Of a DNA stretch of 64,000 nucleotides, positions 23,823-32,607 are shown piece after piece. Location of the stretch: assembly GCA_965228045.1 (NCBI GenBank), contig OZ245789.1, positions 124,001-188,000 on the forward strand. Reading direction: 5' to 3'. The first letter of the stretch is position 1. Each line of letters opens with the position of its first letter. The stretch comes from JANQEU01 sp965228045 (GTDB lineage Bacteria; Bacteroidota; Bacteroidia; Cytophagales; Cyclobacteriaceae). The notes under the pieces are model-generated. The model ran no database searches. It was not told the origin of the DNA and saw nothing but the letters and a program-made list of their open reading frames with translations. The position numbers and the translations under genes were made by a program.

Positions 23823-25454
23823 CTACTTCTCTTCCATGAATGGATACCTGTAATCCCTGGGAGGATTGAAGTTCTCTTTGATGTTTCTGGCGCTGACCCA
23901 TCTAAGCAGGTTCATCATGGCACCGGCTTTGTCATTGGTCCCCGAACCCCTCGCACCTCCAAATGGCTGCTGACCTACCACCGCGCCTGTCGGCTTGTCA
24001 TTGATGTAATAGTTTCCGGCGGCGTTGACAAGTTTTTTTGTAGCCAGATCTATCGCATATCGATCCTTGGCAAATATGGCTCCTGTCAATGCATATGGAG
24101 ATGTTTCGTCCACCAGCCTTAAAGTTTCTTCAAAACGATCCGCCTTGTATACGTAAATGGTCACAACAGGTCCAAATATCTCCTCCTGCATTGTCCGATA
24201 CATCGGATCTTTCGCCAGTAACACCGTGGGTCTGATAAAATATCCTTTAGAACCATCGTATTCCCCACCGATCAAAACGTCTACCAGGTCATCCTTTTTC
24301 GCCTGATCAATGTAACCGGTGATTTTTTTGAAGGCTCGCTCATCGATCACAGCATTGAAGAAATTCGTAAAATCCTCAGGATCACCCATCTTAATTGACT
24401 CGACCTGCTCTTTCAGTACTTTGTGGGTATCCTCCCAAATGTTGTCGGGAATGTAGACCCGGCTTACGGCACTACATTTCTGACCCTGGAACTCAAACGC
24501 CCCCCGGGTGATGGCGGTAGCCAGTTCCGTAGGATCGGCAGTATGGTGGGCCATGATGAAATCCTTTCCTCCCGTCTCTCCGACCACCCTCGGATATGAT
24601 TTGTAATTATCTATGTTTTGGCCTATCGTCTTCCAAAGTTGCTTGAAAACCGCTGTACTTCCGGTAAAATGCAAACCCCCAAAATCTTTGTGGGAAAACA
24701 CTTTTTCACCTACTACGGGACCATCAACATAGATCAGGTTGATCACACCATCCGGTAAGCCTGCTTCCTTCAGCAACTCCATGATGATTTTTGCGGAATA
24801 GATTTGCGTGTAGGCCGGCTTCCAGATACAGGTATTCCCCATCAGAGCCGGAGCGCATGGTAAGTTCCCCGCGATAGACGTGAAATTGAAGGGGGTCACC
24901 GCCAGAATAAAACCTTCCAATGGTCTGTACTCCAGTCGATTCCAAATGCCGTCAGCAGACATAGGTTGTTGTCGGTACAGCTCCTGCATAAAATGGACAT
25001 TAAACCTTAAAAAATCCATGAACTCACAGGCAGCATCGATCTCTGCCTGGAATACGCTCTTGGATTGCCCCAGCATGGTACTCGCATTGATCTTAGCCCT
25101 GTATGGACCGGAAAGGAGATCTGCTGCCTTCAAAAATATCGAGGCGCGATGTTCCCAGGAAAGAGATGCCCATTCCTCTTTGGCAGCCATCGCCGCATCA
25201 ATTGCCTGCTCCACGTGACCGGCATCACCCTCATTGAAGTGGCCCAGTACATGTTTGTGATCGTGCGGTGGATTTATAGCAATTTTATTATCGGTCCTGA
25301 CCTCCTCACCACCGATGTACATGGGAATGTCTACCTGTTCTTTTCTAAAAGCTGCCAGGGTAGCTTTTAATTCTTTCTTTTCAGGTGATCCTGCCCTGTA
25401 ACTGAGTACGGGTTCGTTTTTAACAGGAGGTACATTAAAATTCGCGTTTGACAT
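23823..25454 (-). CDS. pruA: L-glutamate gamma-semialdehyde dehydrogenase (1-pyrroline-5-carboxylate dehydrogenase)
   Basis: 543 residues. Oxidises glutamate semialdehyde to glutamate with NAD in proline and arginine degradation. Visible motifs: AVTPFNFTSIAGNLPCAPALMGN in the cofactor region, VGETGGKDF with the general base glutamate, GQKCSAVSR with the catalytic cysteine, and PFGGARGSGTNDKAG near the C-terminus, matching the single-domain P5CDH branch. The ATG at 25452-25454 is chosen because any longer form would run into the HAD gene; MSNANFNVPPVKNEP is a typical start of this family. No proline dehydrogenase gene is adjacent. Confidence 0.93.
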   Translation of the reverse strand: MSNANFNVPPVKNEPVLSYRAGSPEKKELKATLAAFRKEQVDIPMYIGGEEVRTDNKIAINPPHDHKHVLGHFNEGDAGHVEQAIDAAMAAKEEWASLSWEHRASIFLKAADLLSGPYRAKINASTMLGQSKSVFQAEIDAACEFMDFLRFNVHFMQELYRQQPMSADGIWNRLEYRPLEGFILAVTPFNFTSIAGNLPCAPALMGNTCIWKPAYTQIYSAKIIMELLKEAGLPDGVINLIYVDGPVVGEKVFSHKDFGGLHFTGSTAVFKQLWKTIGQNIDNYKSYPRVVGETGGKDFIMAHHTADPTELATAITRGAFEFQGQKCSAVSRVYIPDNIWEDTHKVLKEQVESIKMGDPEDFTNFFNAVIDERAFKKITGYIDQAKKDDLVDVLIGGEYDGSKGYFIRPTVLLAKDPMYRTMQEEIFGPVVTIYVYKADRFEETLRLVDETSPYALTGAIFAKDRYAIDLATKKLVNAAGNYYINDKPTGAVVGQQPFGGARGSGTNDKAGAMMNLLRWVSARNIKENFNPPRDYRYPFMEEK

Positions 25455-25515
25455 CTCTTTTGGTTTAATGAGTCGCAAATCTAAAAAAACCAGAAGCCCT
25501 TCCCACCAAACTCGG

Positions 25516-26208
25516 TTAAAGAATAGATCGTAATTCCGATAAATGACGAATTTGCTCCGCCTGTGACACTTTGTTCGGCTCTGATGGATTATACCAAACT
25601 GCCTTCCAACCGGCGGCATGGGCTCCGGCAATATCAGTAGCCGGATTATCTCCAATCATCAATACTTCGTGCGGAGCAGTACCTGAGAGTTCAAGAGCAT
25701 GATCGAAAATTTCAACCGCTGGTTTCCTGTGACCGGCTGATTCGGATGTGATCACGTGTACGAAGTAGTCTGAAATGCCGCTGGTTTTCAGTTTGATCCA
25801 CTGCGTCTCATCGAAACCATTGGTGATGATGCTCATTTCATATTTAGGAGCCAGGTATTCGAGCAGGTCTATTGTATGATCAATCAGGTGTCCCTTTGAA
25901 GCACATTGGTGAAGAAAGTACGAAGACATCTGTTCGGATCTGGCCACCTCGTCATCCACCTTTCTTCCTTTCAAAACCATCTTAAACCTGTTTTTACGAA
26001 TGTGCTCTTTATCGACACGGCCGTGATTGTAATCGTGCCAAAGCTTATCGTTGGCATGGTGAAACGCATTAACGAATGCCTCCAATGACGAGAAGTGAGA
26101 TCCCAGTTTATGCTCCTCAAAGATTTCCTGCAGGGTAATCGCTGCATTCTTATCATAATCCCAGAGGGTATGATCAAGATCGAAAAACAAGTGTTTATAT
26201 TTTTTCAA
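25516..26208 (-). CDS. yjjG: YjjG-family HAD hydrolase (noncanonical pyrimidine nucleotidase)
   Basis: 230 residues. HAD motif I FFDLDHTLWDYDKN (residues 8-21) has the two catalytic aspartates; motif II is SIITNGFDETQ, the motif III lysine is in AGHRKPAVEIFD, and motif IV is MIGDNPATDIAGA. Length and the LWDY signature fit YjjG-type 5'-nucleotidases that remove modified pyrimidine monophosphates. It overlaps the ArsR-like gene upstream by four bases and lies 61 bases upstream of pruA, so it may be cotranscribed with both. Confidence 0.85.
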   Translation of the reverse strand: MKKYKHLFFDLDHTLWDYDKNAAITLQEIFEEHKLGSHFSSLEAFVNAFHHANDKLWHDYNHGRVDKEHIRKNRFKMVLKGRKVDDEVARSEQMSSYFLHQCASKGHLIDHTIDLLEYLAPKYEMSIITNGFDETQWIKLKTSGISDYFVHVITSESAGHRKPAVEIFDHALELSGTAPHEVLMIGDNPATDIAGAHAAGWKAVWYNPSEPNKVSQAEQIRHLSELRSIL

Positions 26209-26588
26209 TTACGATAATCTTTTGCGGCAAGCTTATTACTGGCCAACTCCCGATTCGAGTTCATTACGTCATGAATTTCCAGGTCCTTCACAAGTTGGGG
26301 ATCCTTGACCAGGAATTGAACCATCTTACTGATTATTTCGAATACTTCGTCTTTTAAGCTGTAAAAAACCCATTGATCCTGCTTCCGCACATTTAGCAAT
26401 CCGGAATTCCTGAGGTAACTTACATGCCTGGAAGTTTTAGTTTGTGTAAAATCAAGGATCGATTCCAGGTCAGAAATTGTTAGTTCTTTGTAGTGATAAA
26501 GTAAATGAATGATCCTGGCCCTGGATTCATCAGAAAACGCTTTGAAAATCTGTGTACCAACGGTCAGGCTGAAATTCTTGAGTCTCAC
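26205..26588 (-). CDS. ArsR-type winged helix regulator
   Basis: 127 residues if the GTG at 26586-26588 is the start; a longer form would overlap the divergent gene and add non-homologous sequence. The ArsR helix-turn-helix is clear: FKAFSDESRARIIHLLYHY, ISDLESILDFTQTKTSRHVSYLRNSGLLNVRKQDQWVFYSL. No metal-binding cysteine pair (the ArsR CxC) is seen, so it may sense something other than a metal. Coupled to yjjG by a four-base overlap; its target is unknown. Confidence 0.82.
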   Translation of the reverse strand: MRLKNFSLTVGTQIFKAFSDESRARIIHLLYHYKELTISDLESILDFTQTKTSRHVSYLRNSGLLNVRKQDQWVFYSLKDEVFEIISKMVQFLVKDPQLVKDLEIHDVMNSNRELASNKLAAKDYRN

Positions 26589-26656
26589 TATTATTTTTGT
26601 TAATTCTGGTAAAAAATTAAAACATTTAAGGTTATATCCGTATTGCTGATCAGGAA

Positions 26657-27286
26657 TTGAATACATCACACACCAAATCGATCCTATTAATACTGCTCAT
26701 TTTTTGGGCAGGCACGGCTATATCTCAGGAGAAGCCGAAGAAAAAGGTGATCCAGTTCACAGGTGTGGTGTTCAATGAAGACAGCACAGCAGTTCTGCCG
26801 GGTGTTCACGTTTACGCACCTAAAGGGGGTCGTGGAACGACGACCAACCCCTATGGTTTTTTCTCAATGCCTGCGCTTGAAGGGGACAGTATCATATTTA
26901 GCTCGGTAGGATACGAACGGACCTACTACATTGTGCCAAAGCATGACAAGGATCAAAGTCTTAAACTGCTGGTGTATCTTCAGGAAGACCTTACGTTCCT
27001 GAAGGAAGTAGAAGTATTTCCATATCCTTCGGAGGCCGCATTTAAGCAAGCGGTGCTGGCTGCCAAGCTTCCCAATCAGCGGGATTATGACAATATCGAC
27101 CGTTGGCTGAACAGTGAAGTGATGCAGACGATGTATTGGAACCTTCCTGCAAGTGGTAACATGAACCACCGATTCTTCATGCAGCAACATATGGATGCCC
27201 AGGTCAATCGACATGTCCCTCCTACAAATCCGTTATTGAATCCATTTGCGTGGGCGAATTTCATCCAGTCGCTTAGAGGAAATTAG
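26657..27286 (+). CDS. Secreted protein with carboxypeptidase-like regulatory domain
   Basis: 209 residues beginning at a TTG, as no ATG or GTG precedes the signal peptide (HTKSILLILLIFWAGTAISQ). A carboxypeptidase D regulatory-like beta-sandwich follows (about 30-115): FTGVVFNEDSTAVLPGVHVYAPKGGRGTTTNPYGFFSMPALEGDSIIFSSVGYE, as in the plug regions of TonB-dependent receptors. The C-terminal part (FKQAVLAAKLP...RWLNSEVMQ...) is helical and unrecognised. Exported, function unknown. It is divergent from the ArsR-like gene with about 68 bases between. Confidence 0.78.
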   Translation: MNTSHTKSILLILLIFWAGTAISQEKPKKKVIQFTGVVFNEDSTAVLPGVHVYAPKGGRGTTTNPYGFFSMPALEGDSIIFSSVGYERTYYIVPKHDKDQSLKLLVYLQEDLTFLKEVEVFPYPSEAAFKQAVLAAKLPNQRDYDNIDRWLNSEVMQTMYWNLPASGNMNHRFFMQQHMDAQVNRHVPPTNPLLNPFAWANFIQSLRGN

Positions 27287-27666
27287 GTCCTTTAAAGGTG
27301 TAAAGGGAGTTTGTCACGCTAAGATGTTATTAGTTGGATTTCACGCAAAGACGCTAAGGAAATTAGAAATTAAGAATTAGACCTGGTGCCATTTTGTAAC
27401 GGCGGCAGTTGATACTTGTACTTTTTGGGTGGGTCCCTTTAGGGAATAAAAGGGTTCACCTCCGCTCCGCCTCCAAAGTATTACGACAGAAACGCCAAAA
27501 GCTACGGTGAACGAAGTGTCGGGTGGGGATTGAAAATTCAAGATTTGGAATTTGGAATTCAAAATTCGGAATCGTCATTACCCTACCTAAGGCAAGATCC
27601 CTGAGGGGGAGGGGCCCGATCTTTCCGGGCGGGTCCCCAAAGTGCAGAAGTAACCCTGGGTAAAGA
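27287..27666. repeat. Second intergenic repeat region, related to the block at 23134-23813
   Basis: About 380 bases without a gene. GATTTCACGCAAAGACGCTAAGG (about 27338-27360), GGTCCCTTTAGGGAATAAAAGGG (about 27433-27455) and GGAATCGTCATTACCCTACCTAAGGCAAGATCCCTGAGG (about 27568-27606) match parts of the 23 kb repeat units in the same orientation but in another order, and the GTCATCCTGAG hairpin half is missing. It looks like a decayed copy of the same repeat. Confidence 0.7.
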
Positions 27667-28923
27667 TTAAACCCCCTGAAGTTCGTTTGCGACTTCAATC
27701 ACTTTGTTCCAGACTCTGAAAGTATTCTTGTAGCAGATTTTCGCAATATCTTCCTCTGAATATCCTCTCTTAAGTAATTCTACGATCAGATTAGGATATT
27801 GGGATACGTCTTTTAATCCTTTTGGCAGACTGTCTCCGACACCGTCATAGTCTGAACCAAGACCCACATAATCGATTCCTACAAGGTTCCTGACATGATC
27901 AATATGGTCAGCTACAATTTGAATGTCCGCATAGACATCATTTTCTTCAGCATATTTTTTGGCATAAGCCACATAAGCCGAATCGTCACGGGTCAGACCA
28001 TTCTCCGTCCGATAGTTGATCAGGTCCTCGGACATTTTGTCCCGATTATTACTAACCTCCTCCGAAAGGAAATTCGAACCGAAGTTGATGTGGATTACAC
28101 CACCATTTTCGGCCATAGCCTGAATGAGATTATCCGGCATATTACGTTCCCAGCCCGGGGTGAATTTTCGGCAGGACGAGTGCGAAGCGATAACGGGAGC
28201 CTTTGCTATTTTCAATACATCAAAAGCAGCGCTGTCTGTGATGTGTGAAATGTCGACCATGATCCCCCATTTGTTCATTTCAGCTACAACATCCTCCCCA
28301 AAAGGGCTCAGACCATTCCAGGTATAGGTAGTATCATATGATGAATCACATATCTGATTGTCCTTACTATGGGTCAGGGTAATGTACCGAATGCCGCGAT
28401 CAAAAAAGTATTTTACGTTGGCGATGTCATCACCAATTGGAGCACCATTTTCCATACCCATGGGAAGAGAAACAAGTCCCTGCTCGAAGTTGGTTTCGAC
28501 TTCCATTGGAGTCCCAGCAAGTGCAAACAGCTCAGGGAACTCATCGGGCAGCTGAGAGACCATGGTGATTAAAGAATCCGCAAATTCTTTGGCACCTCCG
28601 GTTTCCTGGTATTGAGCCGGAATATATATTGACATGAAAGGAGCGTCCAGTCCTCCGGCTTTAGCTTTCGGATAATCAAAGTCTCCTTCGGTTTCCACTG
28701 AAACATCTTCAACCTGTTTTTGTAGCATAAAGCCCTTAACCTCCATTCTATAGGGCAGGTCCACATGCCCGTCAATCAAGATTGTCTTTTTTGCTAACTC
28801 TGTAGCGTAGGTCTGCAATTCTGCTTCGGACATAGCAGAGATGTCTGGCGTTGCATCCTCCCGGGGAGTCTGCGAGCAGGCATAGAATAAAGCAATGGCT
28901 GAGAGTGCGAATAATTTCTTCAT
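27667..28923 (-). CDS. Membrane dipeptidase-like lipoprotein (peptidase M19)
   Basis: 418 residues. Lipoprotein signal with lipobox FYAC (Cys16). M19/renal dipeptidase motifs: the first metal motif LIDGHVDLPYRM, the glutamate region near YITLTHSKDNQICD, VDISHITDSAAFDV, APVIASHSSCRKFTPGWERN with a metal histidine, and GSDYDGVGDSLP near the C-terminus. The enzyme cleaves dipeptides, including D-amino-acid-containing ones, probably in the periplasm. It probably has its own promoter, as a terminator precedes it on the same strand. Confidence 0.93.
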   Translation of the reverse strand: MKKLFALSAIALFYACSQTPREDATPDISAMSEAELQTYATELAKKTILIDGHVDLPYRMEVKGFMLQKQVEDVSVETEGDFDYPKAKAGGLDAPFMSIYIPAQYQETGGAKEFADSLITMVSQLPDEFPELFALAGTPMEVETNFEQGLVSLPMGMENGAPIGDDIANVKYFFDRGIRYITLTHSKDNQICDSSYDTTYTWNGLSPFGEDVVAEMNKWGIMVDISHITDSAAFDVLKIAKAPVIASHSSCRKFTPGWERNMPDNLIQAMAENGGVIHINFGSNFLSEEVSNNRDKMSEDLINYRTENGLTRDDSAYVAYAKKYAEENDVYADIQIVADHIDHVRNLVGIDYVGLGSDYDGVGDSLPKGLKDVSQYPNLIVELLKRGYSEEDIAKICYKNTFRVWNKVIEVANELQGV

Positions 28924-28977
28924 AGGTCATACTGGGATTTGGGAGTGCCAAGATAGATTGAAAATCATGCAAACAAA

Positions 28978-29011
28978 AAAACCCCACCTACCAAATCGCA
29001 GATGGGGTTTT
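28978..29011 (-). terminator. Rho-independent terminator of the 29 kb lipoprotein gene
   Basis: Arms AAAACCCCACCT (28978-28989) and AGATGGGGTTTT (29000-29011), one G-T pair. On the minus strand the hairpin is followed by a run of T. It lies 20 bases after the stop at 29032. Confidence 0.75.
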
Positions 29012-29031
29012 ATTTTTAATATTTCCTGAAA

Positions 29032-29976
29032 TTAAGGAGTGCCAGTCTCAAGCTTTACATTGATAGTGATTGTTCTGGATGCACCAGAATCACCACCTGT
29101 AGCTTCAACATGAACTAACGCTGTTTTAGATCCTCTGCTATCTGCAAGAGTAACTCCAAACACATCACCAGCAGAAAGACCAGTTACGTTGCTGGCATCA
29201 GCAGCTACTTCACCGAAAGCATTCAATAGATCGTCATCTGTAGCGATAGCTTCAAATTCTTCAGCAGTAGTTTCCAATACTTTAAACAACGTTGCATTTC
29301 TTGTAGCAAGGTTTGCCAGATTAATTCCAACAGCATCGAAAGCAGTTGTTGCAGTAGCATCAGCTACAGAACCAATTGCATACATGCTTGTAGATCCATA
29401 CCAGAATACCATGTCAAGGCTGGCCTGATTAGCAGTAGCAAAAGCATCTGTGGCACCCAAAACTGAGTTAGTCACAACATCGTAGAAACTTCCACCATCA
29501 GCGTTGCTTTGTCCGTAAAGGATGGTAGCTGAGTATGATGTAACGTCAGGAGATGGAGGATCTAACAATGTAAGTGTCCAGGTAGCAGTACCGATTTGAT
29601 TTTCATCATCCACTACCTCGAATGTGTAAGTGATCTCAGTACCAGCATCATCGTCATCTGTTTCGATTTCAAATTCGATAGTGTGGTTAACAGTTCCAGC
29701 CTCAAGACCTTCACTGTCTCTTGTGAAGGTAAGAGAGTTTGATCCGTCAGAAACATTCAACGTATTGAAACCACCCTCTGCAACAATTGTAACGGTTACA
29801 TCAATAAGGGAGCCGGCGACTGCTTCACCAGAGCTTGTGATATCAGTACCATCTACAGATGCTGAAGGAGAAACTGTTGGAAGTGGAGAAGGCTCTTCGT
29901 CCTCACCACAACTGTAAAGAAATACCATCCCTCCTACGAGCGAAAGCATAAGTAATTGTCTAAAGATTTTTTTCAT
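29032..29976 (-). CDS. Hypothetical surface lipoprotein, Ig-like
   Basis: 314 residues with a lipobox LYSC (Cys23) and an acidic linker (GEDEEPSPLP) as in many Bacteroidota surface lipoproteins exported to the outside. The N-terminal half (about 40-140) is a beta-sandwich-like segment: SLIDVTVTIVAEGGFNTLNVSD, TYTFEVVDDENQIGTATWTLTLL. The C-terminal half is alanine-, threonine- and asparagine-rich and ends with a strand pattern. Not a recognised family by eye. The gene stands alone, with a long upstream region and its own terminator. Confidence 0.75.
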   Translation of the reverse strand: MKKIFRQLLMLSLVGGMVFLYSCGEDEEPSPLPTVSPSASVDGTDITSSGEAVAGSLIDVTVTIVAEGGFNTLNVSDGSNSLTFTRDSEGLEAGTVNHTIEFEIETDDDDAGTEITYTFEVVDDENQIGTATWTLTLLDPPSPDVTSYSATILYGQSNADGGSFYDVVTNSVLGATDAFATANQASLDMVFWYGSTSMYAIGSVADATATTAFDAVGINLANLATRNATLFKVLETTAEEFEAIATDDDLLNAFGEVAADASNVTGLSAGDVFGVTLADSRGSKTALVHVEATGGDSGASRTITINVKLETGTP

Positions 29977-30392
29977 TTTGATAAAGTTTAAAGGATTTAG
30001 TTACTTGATAAATTGTGAGCTTGATAATCACCTATGAACTAGGTAACGAAAAATGTACGATTTTATTGGATTCAAAGCTTGTTACCATTTACCCACTTGG
30101 TGATTAGCACGCAAATTTTCATAATAAACAATTAAATACTGAAGAATCCCGTGTCTTTTTTTCCAATCGGGAACTCAATATTGTTATGGAATAGATTTAC
30201 CATTTTACGGACACGCAGAATGGACAATTAGTTCAAGGACTTAGACCGATTTTTTTGTCGTACGATCGGTTGAATGACCCTTTTTTCTTGGATAAATTCA
30301 ATTAGGATATTTTTTCAGGTCTAATTGCGTTTTTAAAAAAATATCACATTTTTGTAGAATAAGTACGACAGCTTAATCAAAAGTACACTACT
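29977..30392. other. AT-rich divergent intergenic region with promoter of the 30393 gene
   Basis: 416 bases without a gene. The right part contains a likely promoter for the zinc-ribbon membrane protein. The left part should hold the promoter of the lipoprotein gene, but no box pair could be placed with confidence. The sequence GTACGATTTTATTGG and TCGTACGATCGG recall each other, possibly by chance. Confidence 0.4.
30325..30354 (+). promoter_or_regulatory. Candidate promoter of the 30393 membrane protein gene
   Basis: TTG (30325-30327) and CATTTTTG (30347-30354) are 19 bases apart. The -7 box matches TAnnTTTG at all but its first base. The start codon follows 38 bases later. Confidence 0.45.
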
Positions 30393-31127
30393 ATGACAAG
30401 TAAGATATCTCCGGAACTGTTAGCGGCGTGGAATCAATATGTCAGCTATCTCGCGATCGCTATTGGGGGCGTCGGTATAATTATTATACTCGGACACTAC
30501 ATTAAGCTTCTGATAACCAGGGACTTTAAGGCCAGATATGACTATATCAACATGCACGAAATCAACCTGCTTTGGTATGGTTTTCTTTGCCTTTTGATCG
30601 GCCTAACATTGTACCTGAATACATTCTCCACAAACCTGACATGGCTCTGGTTCTTCGTGTGGTTATTCGTCAGTGCCATGATGGCCATGATCATTGGAGT
30701 TGTCGTGCAAAATGTCTTGAAATTTTACTATCCGTTTTTCATTGAAAAAAGATTGAAAAAATTAAGATTCACTCCAAGAATCTCGGACGATGGCAACCCG
30801 ATGAAACTTTTGAGTGAAGAGGAGGAAGATGTTTACCTTGATGAAGGTATGCAGGCTGAAGAAAACGCTTTCTCTGTTGACTACGATGTTTGGATCGATG
30901 AAAAGACCGGCAAGACAAAAATCGAGAAATATAACGGTAGACTTCATGCCCTTGAGTGTCCTGAATGCAGCTATCAGACTTTAAGAGTTGATCGTGAGGA
31001 GGTCATTCAACCTGCGACAGAAACCGAAGAAGGTGAATTGATGAAATACTACACTTGTGGATACTGTAACCACAAAGAGCGTAAGTCATTCAAAATTGCA
31101 CGATTGAAAGAAGAGGCGGAAGCCTGA
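30393..31127 (+). CDS. Membrane protein with C-terminal zinc ribbon
   Basis: 244 residues, not a recognised family. Three hydrophobic helices (about 17-38, 58-75, 82-106) are followed by a soluble acidic part (SEEEEDVYLDEGMQAEENAF) and a C-terminal zinc ribbon formed by CPECSYQ (about 192-198) and CGYCNHKERKSF (about 224-235). A long charged tail follows. Such a layout could tether a metal-binding or nucleic-acid-binding domain at the inner membrane. The gene has its own promoter and terminator and sits between convergent neighbours. Confidence 0.7.
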   Translation: MTSKISPELLAAWNQYVSYLAIAIGGVGIIIILGHYIKLLITRDFKARYDYINMHEINLLWYGFLCLLIGLTLYLNTFSTNLTWLWFFVWLFVSAMMAMIIGVVVQNVLKFYYPFFIEKRLKKLRFTPRISDDGNPMKLLSEEEEDVYLDEGMQAEENAFSVDYDVWIDEKTGKTKIEKYNGRLHALECPECSYQTLRVDREEVIQPATETEEGELMKYYTCGYCNHKERKSFKIARLKEEAEA

Positions 31128-31146
31128 TAATAGTCAAGAAATATGT

Positions 31147-31181
31147 AAACCCCATTTGCGAAGGCAGATGGGGTTTTTTTT
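31147..31181. terminator. Bidirectional rho-independent terminator
   Basis: Arms AAACCCCATTTGC (31147-31159) and GCAGATGGGGTTT (31164-31176, one G-T pair), followed by eight T on the plus strand. It lies between the convergent zinc-ribbon and AMSDH genes. Confidence 0.85.
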
Positions 31182-32607
31182 ATTGTTTAATGCAAATATT
31201 CTGAAGCTCCGTAAAGAAGTTCAAAGCGTACTCTCCTCCTTCACGGCCCATCCCTGAAGATTTCATTCCCCCAAAGGGTGTTCTCAAATCCCGCAGCATC
31301 CAACAGTTTACCCAAATTATACCAGATTTAACTGCAAGCCCTACTCTATTGGCCCTTTTCACGTCACGGGTCCAGATGCTGCATGCCAAACCGTAAGAAG
31401 TTGAATTTGCGATTTGAATTGCCTCCTCTTCATCTTTGAATGGAATCAGTGTCACCACAGGACCAAATACCTCTTGCTGATTAATGGTGCAATCCGGACC
31501 CAAACCTTCCATAATTGTTGGTTCTACAAAGTACCCCTCCTGATCAATTGAGCTGCCCCCGTAAAGTATATTCCCACCATCTTTTACTGCCCCCCCAATG
31601 AAACTCAAAACTTTTTGCTTATGCCCTTCCGAGATCAAAGCACCATATTCAGTAGTCGAATCCATCGGATCTCCGATTTTCAACTTTTCGGTATGCTCGA
31701 TCAATGCATTTTTGAATTCTTCATAGATTCCTTCCTGTATTAATATGCGAGGACAACAAAGACAAATCTCACCCTGGTTTCGAAAACTGCTGTTGACCAC
31801 ATTGGTAACGGTGTCCTCGAAATCACAATCATCAAACACGATAACTGGATTCTTACCTCCCATCTCCAGGGAAACCTTCTTGAATTGCTGAGATGCAACA
31901 AGATTGATCTTTTTTCCAGTCTCCGTTCCTCCTGTAAAAGAAATGGCCTTAATTCTCCGATCAGATACAAGGGCATTACCGATAGAGGCACCTTCGCCTT
32001 GAAGAATATTTAAAACACCATCCGGCATTCCTGCTTCTTTCGACAGACCTCCAAGGAAGGCGGCAGTAGTTGGAGTCAATTCCGAGGGTTTCGCAATGAC
32101 ACAATTCCCCATTGCCAGGGCCGGTGCAATTTTCCAGGTAAATAAATATAACGGCAGATTCCAGGGTGAAATACAACCAACCAAACCCAATGGATGCCTG
32201 ACGGTATAATTTATAGCTCTGGTGTCGGTTACAAAAGTTTCCGACTTCTGGCTTATGATAGCAGAAGCGAAAAAACGAAAATTTGCGGCCGCTCTCGGAA
32301 TATCAACGGTCTTTGACAGGGTGATGGGTTTCCCGGTATCTTTCGTCTCCATCATTGCCAGTTCTTCCAAATTCTCTTCTATCAGATCGGCCAATTTATG
32401 CATAATGGCACTTCGCTCTTCCAGGGACTTCCTCTTCCAATTAGGGAAGGCTTTTTCCCCTGCAAGAATTGCATCCTCCAGGTCCTCTAAGTTAGAATTG
32501 GCGACTTTTGAGATTACGGATCCATCACCGGGATAGACATTGTCCAGGTATTTACCTGCCGCTGGCTCACAATAGACACCATTGATCCAGTTAAGTAATT
32601 TCTCCAT
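31180..32607 (-). CDS. 2-aminomuconic semialdehyde dehydrogenase (ALDH8-type)
   Basis: 475 residues; oxidises 2-aminomuconate semialdehyde in the oxidative branch of tryptophan degradation. The general base glutamate lies in SLEMGGKNP (E248) and the catalytic cysteine in GEICLC (C284); NQGEICLC and the C-terminal VNCWMLRDLRTPFGGMKSSGMGREGG closely resemble animal ALDH8A1. The start at 32607 overlaps the stop of the SDR gene (TGATG), so the two are coupled. The kynurenine enzymes next door on the other strand support the substrate choice. No ACMSD or deaminase gene is in the window. Confidence 0.92.
   Translation of the reverse strand: MEKLLNWINGVYCEPAAGKYLDNVYPGDGSVISKVANSNLEDLEDAILAGEKAFPNWKRKSLEERSAIMHKLADLIEENLEELAMMETKDTGKPITLSKTVDIPRAAANFRFFASAIISQKSETFVTDTRAINYTVRHPLGLVGCISPWNLPLYLFTWKIAPALAMGNCVIAKPSELTPTTAAFLGGLSKEAGMPDGVLNILQGEGASIGNALVSDRRIKAISFTGGTETGKKINLVASQQFKKVSLEMGGKNPVIVFDDCDFEDTVTNVVNSSFRNQGEICLCCPRILIQEGIYEEFKNALIEHTEKLKIGDPMDSTTEYGALISEGHKQKVLSFIGGAVKDGGNILYGGSSIDQEGYFVEPTIMEGLGPDCTINQQEVFGPVVTLIPFKDEEEAIQIANSTSYGLACSIWTRDVKRANRVGLAVKSGIIWVNCWMLRDLRTPFGGMKSSGMGREGGEYALNFFTELQNICIKQ

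Noticed and set aside
25455..25655. 610-residue form of the P5C dehydrogenase
   Set aside because: The extra 67 residues overlap the HAD gene and match nothing; the ATG at 25454 starts the family-typical sequence.
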